From: JBGSKY01 sp041740995
GTDB lineage: Bacteria; Planctomycetota; Planctomycetia; Pirellulales; Pirellulaceae
DNA length: 11,683 nt
Direction: 5' to 3'
NCBI GenBank assembly: GCA_041740995.1
Contig: JBGSKY010000207.1
Location: forward strand, 1-11,683
Shown: positions 5,974 through 11,683 of the stretch, one piece after another
How the letters are laid out: the number at the start of each line of letters is the position of its first letter
Numbering within the stretch: position 1 is the stretch's first letter
Position numbers and translations under genes: made by a program
Notes under the pieces: model-generated
What the model saw: the letters and a program-made list of their open reading frames with translations, nothing else
Database searches by the model: none
Told to the model about the DNA's origin: nothing

Positions 5974-7056
5974 ATGACACGACGTTTTTTCTCAAAAATA
6001 AATTACTCGGCCAGTAACGAGGACACGGCGGCAGAATTGGCGGCTCTGAAGCTTAATCGCGCTGATCACGTACTGTGCGTCACTGGCAGTGGTGCTCGGG
6101 GGCTTGATTTACTGACCGCCGATCCGCAACGCATTGTGTGCGTCGATTTTAATCCAACGCAAAATCACTTGCTTAATCTTAAAATAGCAGCCTACCGTTT
6201 GCTTGAATATGAAGACTTTCTGATCTTTATGGGAATCGTACCGTCAGCACATCCGGATCTTCATTTCGATTCGGTCATCAAATCGCTGAACGCGCAAAGC
6301 AACGCATACTGGCGTGATCGTCGCTCGCTTGTCCAACGCGGACTTATTTACTGCGGAACATGGGAAAAATTGCTTCGCGCGATGTCAAAAATGACTGTCT
6401 TTAGACAAAAGCACATTGATGGATTGTTAAACGCTGAAGCTCTCTCAGCGCAGCAAGACTACTGGGAGAAATTCTGGACTGGCCCCTTCTTACGACGCGT
6501 GCTGAATATAATTGCGACGCGTTGGGTTTGGACAACCATCATTCGTGAACCTGGGGCTAAAATCATTCCTAGGGATTTCAATGTCGCTGAATATCTGTTC
6601 CAAAGTTTGCAGTCGATGGCCCGTCGTACGCTCTTGCGAGAGAACCCGTTTGCAAACCTAATTTTTTATGGTCGGTATACTTCTGATTGTATTTTGCCGT
6701 TGCACTTGCAAGAAGCAAACTTCGATTCGATCAAACAAAGGGTCGATCGTTTAGATGTCGTCACTGCTCCACTTCACGAATATCTTTTCAACAACCCAGC
6801 AGTCTTTGATGCTTTCTCACTATCGGATTTTTCATCCTACGCGTCGCCGAGTCTTTACCAAGAAATATATTCGAGCGTTCGCTATTCAGCTAAAGACAAG
6901 GCTCGATTCTGCGAACGCTTCTTTCTTGTTAAACGAGATCGCGAAGACTGGAATCTACCAGTCATTGAATCGATAGAGCTCGCCAATCATCTAGAGCAAC
7001 TTGACCATACCTGTATGTACACCTTCCGGGCCGGACACGTCATCGCTGCACAGTAA
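5974..7056 (+). CDS. DUF3419 family, BtaA-like SAM-dependent protein
   Basis: This encodes 360 residues from ATG 5974. The DUF3419 family includes BtaA, which transfers the 3-amino-3-carboxypropyl group of SAM to diacylglycerol in betaine-lipid synthesis. The signature begins with FFSKINYSASNED (about 5-17), then the Rossmann SAM loop VLCVTGSGARGLDLL (33-47), VDFNPTQNHLLNLK (57-70), YGRYTSDCILPLHL (from 232) and LSDFSSY (from 283). BtaB, the N-methyltransferase of the betaine-lipid pathway, is not in the window. The protein is in a different context, facing a condensing enzyme, a dehydrogenase and a Rieske oxygenase, so the acceptor may not be diacylglycerol. The frame is open upstream to 5860, but that part is antisense to the Rieske gene and lies outside the family signature. 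Its 3' end overlaps the convergent fusion gene by 17 bp. Family membership is fairly sure; the reaction is inferred. Confidence 0.85.
   Translation: MTRRFFSKINYSASNEDTAAELAALKLNRADHVLCVTGSGARGLDLLTADPQRIVCVDFNPTQNHLLNLKIAAYRLLEYEDFLIFMGIVPSAHPDLHFDSVIKSLNAQSNAYWRDRRSLVQRGLIYCGTWEKLLRAMSKMTVFRQKHIDGLLNAEALSAQQDYWEKFWTGPFLRRVLNIIATRWVWTTIIREPGAKIIPRDFNVAEYLFQSLQSMARRTLLRENPFANLIFYGRYTSDCILPLHLQEANFDSIKQRVDRLDVVTAPLHEYLFNNPAVFDAFSLSDFSSYASPSLYQEIYSSVRYSAKDKARFCERFFLVKRDREDWNLPVIESIELANHLEQLDHTCMYTFRAGHVIAAQ
7040..7056. other. 17-bp tail-to-tail overlap of convergent genes
   Basis: The stop of DUF3419 (TAA 7054-7056, + strand) lies beyond the stop of the fusion gene (7042-7040, - strand), so the last 17 bp of the two genes are shared. 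No hairpin terminator is visible here. The transcripts probably run into each other and form an antisense overlap. Confidence 0.85.
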
Positions 7057-9022
7057 TCGACTCATCAGAACGCATGCGCCTTAATTGATCATCCAAGCGA
7101 AGATCGAACTGTTGTTCACGAGAGAACTCTGGGCAGTGAGTACAAACAAATTCGATCGTCGGATCTATCAAACGCACGGATTGAATCGCCGAACGAGTAT
7201 CAAGTGCCGCGCGATTGTCATCTGCCAGGACCCGAAAGGCAAACGATGGTAAGGCGTTGGACTCGACTTCTGTCCGCGCCCAATAGGCGTCCGCCAGTAA
7301 GAAGCAGCGTCTACCATCGGATAGCTGCAACAACGCACCTAGCTGACCTGCCGCATGACCGCTTAAATCAAATAGCCTAACGCTTCCATCGCCAAATAGA
7401 TCGTGACATGATGCGAACGAACCAAATCCAGGTGAATGAATTGGATCAATCGTATGCAGTCGCGATCCAAAATCTTCGGGGAGGAGCGAAGGCAGAAACG
7501 CATGACGAACGGCCGACACTCCGCGTCGACGTCGAACGGCATTCCAACCTGTAACCGAAGCAATAAAATCCGAGTTTGGAAACGCTCGCACGCCACCAAT
7601 ATGATCGGCGTGAAAATGTGACAGCACGACCCTTCGAATTTCCAACGGGTCGATGGCCTCGCTACGAAGCCAACTTTCAATGGTCCATGCCTCGTTTGTA
7701 AAAACTCGCGTCGCCCAACGATAGGCTCGGTATGGCCACCTTTGAGTAGCTTCGAAGAATCGAGGGCTGTAGCCGGTATCAAACAACGTCAATCCGAATT
7801 TTGGATGTTCGATCAACGCTACGGTCGCGTGAAATCGAACCTTTGATCGCTGTCCACTTCGTTCGGCCAAACTTCTATTAGCAACGATATAGCCTGTCGA
7901 GAAGAATCGAACCTTCACCGACCTAGACGGATCGGTCGTTGGTGCTTCATCACGTTCTTTTAACGCGATGATCGTTCGATTGATTCCGTCTTGAACCGTC
8001 ACAATTGGTTGGTATCCCAATTCATTCTCCGCGGCCTGCGAATGAAAGGTTTGGTTTTTCGCCAACAATCCAACTCCATAGCGAGTAAGAGCGGGTTCGC
8101 CAGGTGAATTCATTATTTGATGCTTCCATTCAGTCAACAGCGCCACCTGATACGCGAGCCAATACGGAATCGATTTTTCGGAAATTGGAAGACCGATTGT
8201 CTTGAGGACATGGCGTATAAGCTCCCACAGTTTTATTGGCTCCTTGTTTGTGATCGTACAAGTACCAACCGGGCGCGACGGGTCGCTCGCCAAAATTATT
8301 CCGGCAATCAGGTTATCGACATATGTCAAATCGGAAAAATTTGCCCCGTCTCCAATTTGTCGCAAACGCCCTTTTTTTGCGGCGCGCATTAATCGAGGCA
8401 GTAAAGCATTGTCGCCAGGTCCAAAAACGGCGCGAGCGCGAACGATATAAGCATTCAGTCCTTTTTCCACGGCTCGTTGAACGATGATTTCTGCTTCGGC
8501 TTTAGACTGCGCGTAAGCGCAACTAAAATCCTTCGGAATCGGTTCGTCATCACCAATATTGTCTCGATCTTTCCACTGAAAAAAAATCGCTGTTGAAGAG
8601 ACATGTACCAAGCGTTTTACCCGATGCATCAAACACGCTGCAACTACGTTCTGAGTCCCAACAGTGTTGATGAGTCGTTGATCTTCAAGCGTACCCCACG
8701 GTGAAGTCAGGGCCGCGCAGTGAATAACAATTTCTTGATTGACACAAACATCGATGACTTGCTGTCGATTTGAAATATCCAGTCTTACAAAAGAACCAGG
8801 GCTTGTTACGCGATATGGACTGCGTCCGGTAAACGTAACCTTGTGACCCGCATAATATAGAGCCGTGACTAATCTTGATCCGACGAACCCCGTTCCGCCG
8901 GTTACGAGAATTCGAAGTGGAACGGTGCCCAGTGAGCTCGAAATGGTGGCGATCAATTTGGGATCGATCGTCTTTGAATTGAATGATTGTGATAGCTTTG
9001 ATTCGAAATCGTTCTCTACCAT
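7040..9022 (-). CDS. Short-chain dehydrogenase / MBL-fold hydrolase fusion
   Basis: One 660-residue polypeptide with two enzyme domains. Residues about 36-355 are an extended short-chain dehydrogenase of the 3beta-HSD/OleD type: NAD(P) loop TGGTGFVG (41-48), HCAA (101-104), active Ser in VSSTA, YAQSK (Y170, K174), GPGD, and LTYVDN. These enzymes interconvert ketone and hydroxyl on sterol or acyl substrates. A linker at about 356-370 leads into a metallo-beta-lactamase fold (about 370-650) with HFHADH (469-474), H556 in SGHAAG, D578 in LLADAYW and H629 in CTHC, so both metal sites look complete. Related MBL hydrolases cleave esters, lactones or thioesters. The start, ATG 9022, lies 7 bp inside the KAS III gene, suggesting translational coupling. 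The first 35 residues have no recognised motif. Both domains appear active; the substrate is unknown. The two domains are usually separate proteins as far as I know. Confidence 0.9.
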   Translation of the reverse strand: MVENDFESKLSQSFNSKTIDPKLIATISSSLGTVPLRILVTGGTGFVGSRLVTALYYAGHKVTFTGRSPYRVTSPGSFVRLDISNRQQVIDVCVNQEIVIHCAALTSPWGTLEDQRLINTVGTQNVVAACLMHRVKRLVHVSSTAIFFQWKDRDNIGDDEPIPKDFSCAYAQSKAEAEIIVQRAVEKGLNAYIVRARAVFGPGDNALLPRLMRAAKKGRLRQIGDGANFSDLTYVDNLIAGIILASDPSRPVGTCTITNKEPIKLWELIRHVLKTIGLPISEKSIPYWLAYQVALLTEWKHQIMNSPGEPALTRYGVGLLAKNQTFHSQAAENELGYQPIVTVQDGINRTIIALKERDEAPTTDPSRSVKVRFFSTGYIVANRSLAERSGQRSKVRFHATVALIEHPKFGLTLFDTGYSPRFFEATQRWPYRAYRWATRVFTNEAWTIESWLRSEAIDPLEIRRVVLSHFHADHIGGVRAFPNSDFIASVTGWNAVRRRRGVSAVRHAFLPSLLPEDFGSRLHTIDPIHSPGFGSFASCHDLFGDGSVRLFDLSGHAAGQLGALLQLSDGRRCFLLADAYWARTEVESNALPSFAFRVLADDNRAALDTRSAIQSVRLIDPTIEFVCTHCPEFSREQQFDLRLDDQLRRMRSDESITVQR

Positions 9023-9981
9023 CGAAGTGCTGCCGCTCCAATTGAGAGCCCGGCTGCTGTACCAATCAAGAGAATGCGGTCTCCTGCTTTTACTCGACCT
9101 TGCTGGTGCGCAATTGTCAACGCCATTGGGATCGAAGCAGAAACGCAGTTACCGTAATCACTTAGAATCTTGACCGTCCGATTTTCAGGAAAGCCAAGCC
9201 GTTGCAAGAGCTTAAAGCCTGCTCCAGAAGCTTGATGCGGAACGATCAAATCAAAATCTTCGATCGACAATTCAGAGCGTTGGAAAAATGACTTCAGAAA
9301 TGTACGCAGTCTCGGGAGCGTCACGCGTAATAAACTTTCACCATGCATCTCGAACCAATAATCTTCATCGACCGTTTTCGCCATTAGCGGATGCTTCAGT
9401 AGTCCACCGCCTTGAACTTGTGTTAAGTCAGCGTATTCCGGCCAAGTTTGCTGAGAAAAAAACTCCAGCCCAGCCTCTTTTTCGGTAGCGGACATCAACA
9501 CCGCCGCTGCGCCATCTCCCAAAAGCGCAGCCGATTCAGGCTGCTTGAAATTGCGACTGAGACTCGGCATTTCCGCTGTGACAATCAAGATTCGTCTATA
9601 GACTCCGGAGCGAATGAACGCAGACGCGCTATGCAACGCAACGATGAACGACAAACAAGTTGCGTTAATGCTAAAGCTTGGGACCAAAGAGAGCCCAAGT
9701 TTCTGAGACACAAATACTGAAGTGTCGGGAATACATTGGCGAATTGAAGCACTTGCGTAGATCAGCAAATCAGGAGAGCCAAACCGTTCAATAATCGGGC
9801 GAGCCGTTTTGGCGGCTAGTTCAGCCGGGTCATCACCAAGGTCGCAAACATGTCGTCGTTCAACGCCAACATTTTCAGCGATCCAATTCGCTTCGCACCC
9901 CATCGCACTGGCCAACTCAGCCGAAGTTTGCTGCCTGGGCGGTACGGCAAAATTCATCGCGACAATTTCAAAATGATTCAT
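9016..9981 (-). CDS. Ketoacyl-ACP synthase III-like condensing enzyme
   Basis: This encodes 321 residues, the usual KAS III length. These thiolase-fold enzymes carry out decarboxylative or non-decarboxylative Claisen condensation of acyl thioesters. The catalytic triad is complete: C109 in INATCLSF, H249 in VPHQASG and N278 in DYGNCVSASIP. The GDGAAAVLMS strand (155-164) and the terminal GTAAGLSIGAAALRW glycine loop are present. Housekeeping FabH is unlikely, because the gene is not with fab or plsX genes but heads a two-gene unit with a dehydrogenase/hydrolase fusion. OleA-like or secondary-metabolite condensing enzymes are better comparisons. AGGA (9990-9987) lies 5 nt before ATG 9981. The stop overlaps the next start by 7 bp. 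The acyl substrate cannot be read from the sequence. Confidence 0.92.
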   Translation of the reverse strand: MNHFEIVAMNFAVPPRQQTSAELASAMGCEANWIAENVGVERRHVCDLGDDPAELAAKTARPIIERFGSPDLLIYASASIRQCIPDTSVFVSQKLGLSLVPSFSINATCLSFIVALHSASAFIRSGVYRRILIVTAEMPSLSRNFKQPESAALLGDGAAAVLMSATEKEAGLEFFSQQTWPEYADLTQVQGGGLLKHPLMAKTVDEDYWFEMHGESLLRVTLPRLRTFLKSFFQRSELSIEDFDLIVPHQASGAGFKLLQRLGFPENRTVKILSDYGNCVSASIPMALTIAHQQGRVKAGDRILLIGTAAGLSIGAAALRW

Positions 9982-9986
9982 GTAGA

Positions 9987-9990
9987 TCCT
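9987..9990 (-). promoter_or_regulatory. Ribosome binding site of the KAS III gene
   Basis: AGGA on the minus strand, 5 nt upstream of ATG 9981, supports this start. It is one of the few clear Shine-Dalgarno sites in the window. Confidence 0.6.
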
Positions 9991-10407
9991 GACGTCCCGA
10001 GACTAGCGCAAAATGCCATCGGATCACTCGAAATGGAATCCAATTTCAAGCAGGCATTTTTCTCGATTGACCTTCTTAAGTCGCTTGGAACATATTGTAC
10101 TACAAGCCGCTTCAGCGTTCTGGACTAAAGTTCACGAATCGCTGCGGAGAAAAACCGCCGCGCAAGCTTCGCAAAGCATTTGCGGACTCCAAAGAACAAG
10201 ATTAATCCGTTAGCTCGCGATTTATTGATTCGCACAGTGAAGCGTTGCGTTCTATTCACGTTTTCGTTGAAAGACTTCGCTTGGACTCTATTAGAAAAAA
10301 GCGTTGGCAAAATTTTGTTCCAGAATTAGGCAATATTGTAATGCAAGAAGCGTTGGCTTGTTAATATGGTCTTTAGGTACAGTCTCTCCCGTACCAGTCT
10401 TAGCGTC
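9991..10407. other. Non-coding region between divergent KAS III and oxidoreductase genes
   Basis: This is the bulk of the 440-bp gap between the two divergent genes. Short open frames occur on both strands, but none has a ribosome binding site, family similarity or sensible composition, and no acyl carrier protein is encoded. It must hold promoters for both flanking genes. I see a TTGTA-C-TACAA palindrome at 10095-10105 on the KAS III side and AAGCGTTG repeats at 10240, 10299 and 10348 on the oxidoreductase side. On the minus strand TACAAT within the palindrome resembles a -10 box, without a good -35. Confidence 0.6.
10240..10357 (+). repeat. Direct repeats AAGCGTTG(GC)
   Basis: AAGCGTTGGC occurs at 10299-10308 and 10348-10357, and the shorter AAGCGTTG at 10240-10247. 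Start-to-start spacings are 59 and 49 bp. They lie in the non-coding region upstream of the oxidoreductase and could be binding sites for a regulator. Chance occurrence is not excluded. Confidence 0.3.
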
Positions 10408-10412
10408 AAAGG
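10408..10412 (+). promoter_or_regulatory. Ribosome binding site of the Gfo/Idh/MocA gene
   Basis: AAAGG sits 9 nt before ATG 10422. It supports a start that places the Tat motif right at the N terminus. Confidence 0.5.
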
Positions 10413-10421
10413 TATATTAAA

Positions 10422-11683
10422 ATGAGTCAGACTTCTTTAACGCGTCGCTCGTTGCTTCGTACGTCTCTCACCCTTCCGTTGGTACCAGCCTTCTTCACCT
10501 CGACGCGTTCGTTGGCAGCTCAGTCAACTAAGCCTAAAAGCAAGTCGGAACGTTTGGGAATCGGTGCGATTGGGCTTCGCTACCAAGGAAGTGTTATCGC
10601 TAATAAAGCTCAAATGTTTGGCGATATTGTAGCCGTCTGTGATGTCGACAAAAACGTTCGGGATCAAGCAAAAGCAGCCTTTGGCAGCACGCCAGTCAGC
10701 GTTGAAGATTATCAAGATTTGATTGCCCGAAAAGATGTCGATGTAGTTACCATTGGCACACCTGATCACTGGCACACAAAGATGGTGATTGACGCCTGCC
10801 GTGCAGGAAAAGACGTCTACTGCGAAAAACCTCTAACGTTGACTATCGACGAAGGTAAGCAACTTACAAAAGTGGTTCAAGAAACCGGTCGAATTGTGCA
10901 AGTCGGTTCATGGCAACGCAGCGACGAACGCTTTCGTTTAGCGGTCGAAATGGTTCGGTCCGGAAGACTTGGGAAGCTCAAGAAAGTAGAAATCGTATTG
11001 GGCAAGAACGACACCAGTGGTTCCTTTACGCCTCGAATTCCGCCAGCCCATTTGAATTGGGATCTTTGGCAGGGCCAGGTACCGAATGTACCTTATATCG
11101 AGGAGCGAACGCACTATACATTCCGGTGGTGGTGCGAGTTCTCCGGCGGGCAGATGACCGATTGGGGCGCACATCACCTTGACATTGCTCAATGGGCTAT
11201 TGGTTCAAGCCCGTTAGAAATCGACGGCACAGCCAATTTTCCGACAGTCGCAAACGGATATAACGTACCAATCGATTTTGAAGTCACATACCAGTACGCT
11301 GACGATGTCGTGCTGACGGTCAAAGATTCTGGAGAGAATGGAATTCTTTTTACTGGTGATGAAGGTCGTATTTTCGTCAATCGAGGCAAGTTGACCGGAG
11401 CTCCAGTCGAGCAACTTATTGATAAACCACTCAAGCGAGACGATTGGCAGCTCTACGATTTCGATAATTTAGATCGTCCGCTTCGATCTGGTAAGTTGGA
11501 TGCGATCGTAAACCATATGGGCAATTTTTTCGATTGTGTTCAATCCAATCGCACTCCGATTTCAGACATTCAAAGCCAACATCGAAGTGTTACCACATGT
11601 CATCTTGCCAATATCTCAATGCGATTGGGACGAAAGCTACGATGGAATCCTGAGACCGAGTTTTTCGTAGATGATCAAGAAGC
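10422..11683 (+). CDS. Tat-exported Gfo/Idh/MocA-family oxidoreductase (3' truncated)
   Basis: The frame runs from ATG 10422 off the window end with no stop, giving 420 visible residues, probably most of the protein. The N terminus is a twin-arginine signal: TRRSLLRTS (7-15), a hydrophobic stretch, then SLAA. It predicts export of the folded, cofactor-loaded enzyme. The Rossmann domain has GIGAIG (46-51), matching GxGxxG, then a VCDVD strand end, TPDHWH (113-118) and the family motif CEKPLT with catalytic-type Lys136. The C-terminal domain has DWGAHHLDIAQW (247-258). These enzymes oxidise or reduce sugars and related polyols with NAD(P), and are strongly expanded in planctomycetes for polysaccharide breakdown. 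The exact sugar is unknown. It is divergent from the KAS III gene, and nothing links it to that cluster beyond position. Confidence 0.9.
   Translation, partial: MSQTSLTRRSLLRTSLTLPLVPAFFTSTRSLAAQSTKPKSKSERLGIGAIGLRYQGSVIANKAQMFGDIVAVCDVDKNVRDQAKAAFGSTPVSVEDYQDLIARKDVDVVTIGTPDHWHTKMVIDACRAGKDVYCEKPLTLTIDEGKQLTKVVQETGRIVQVGSWQRSDERFRLAVEMVRSGRLGKLKKVEIVLGKNDTSGSFTPRIPPAHLNWDLWQGQVPNVPYIEERTHYTFRWWCEFSGGQMTDWGAHHLDIAQWAIGSSPLEIDGTANFPTVANGYNVPIDFEVTYQYADDVVLTVKDSGENGILFTGDEGRIFVNRGKLTGAPVEQLIDKPLKRDDWQLYDFDNLDRPLRSGKLDAIVNHMGNFFDCVQSNRTPISDIQSQHRSVTTCHLANISMRLGRKLRWNPETEFFVDDQE

Noticed and set aside
4887..9022. Sterol C-4 demethylation pair (SdmA Rieske and SdmB dehydrogenase type)
   Set aside because: The Rieske plus 3beta-HSD-like combination recalls it, but the KAS III, DUF3419 and MBL partners do not fit sterol demethylation; it is kept only as an alternative.
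9016..9981. Housekeeping FabH for fatty acid synthesis
   Set aside because: Active-site triad fits, but no fab, plsX or acpP genes are nearby and it overlaps the dehydrogenase-hydrolase gene, so a dedicated pathway role is more likely.
10125..10310. Possible 61-residue protein on the minus strand
   Set aside because: No ribosome binding site, random-looking basic composition and no known relatives in appearance.
10376..10395. GGTAC/GTACC hairpin before the Gfo/Idh/MocA gene
   Set aside because: Only a 5-bp stem with a 10-nt loop; too weak to support a riboswitch or terminator.

Overview
The window looks like part of a planctomycete chromosome, probably a Pirellulaceae-type marine or freshwater lineage. 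This rests on three things: moderate GC, few clear Shine-Dalgarno sequences, and a Tat-exported Gfo/Idh/MocA oxidoreductase next to divergent but complete flagellar basal-body genes. Genus-level assignment is not possible from the sequence alone. Eight complete and two truncated protein genes fill almost all of it. I see no tRNA, rRNA, CRISPR array, transposase or integrase.

Region 1 (1-3742, + strand) is a flagellar basal-body operon: the 3' end of a FlgN-like chaperone gene, then flgB, flgC (proximal rod), fliE (rod/MS-ring adaptor) and fliF (MS ring). The flgC-fliE gap of 175 bp holds a perfect hairpin and a repeated GTTCAATT element that could regulate fliE. The usual next gene, fliG, does not follow fliF. 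An AT-rich inverted repeat flanked by 9-bp direct repeats follows instead, then an unrecognised protein gene (3913-4863).

Region 2 (4887-9981) is a compact four-gene block that looks like a small biosynthetic pathway. In the order of the window it encodes a Rieske non-heme iron oxygenase (-), a DUF3419/BtaA-like SAM-dependent protein (+), a single polypeptide joining a 3beta-HSD/OleD-like short-chain dehydrogenase to a metallo-beta-lactamase-fold hydrolase (-), and a ketoacyl-ACP synthase III-like condensing enzyme (-). The KAS III and fusion genes overlap by 7 bp and are probably translationally coupled. The fusion and DUF3419 genes overlap tail to tail by 17 bp. The DUF3419 and Rieske genes diverge from start codons about 31 bp apart. 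All key catalytic motifs are intact. A plausible logic is acyl condensation, ketone reduction, oxygenation, possible transfer of a 3-amino-3-carboxypropyl group from SAM, and a hydrolytic step. The product is unknown, and no carrier protein or acyl-activating ligase is visible in the window.

Region 3 (9982-10421) is a 440-bp non-coding stretch between divergent genes, with a small palindrome and direct repeats. Region 4 (10422 to the window end) is a Tat-signal Gfo/Idh/MocA-family oxidoreductase cut off by the window edge.
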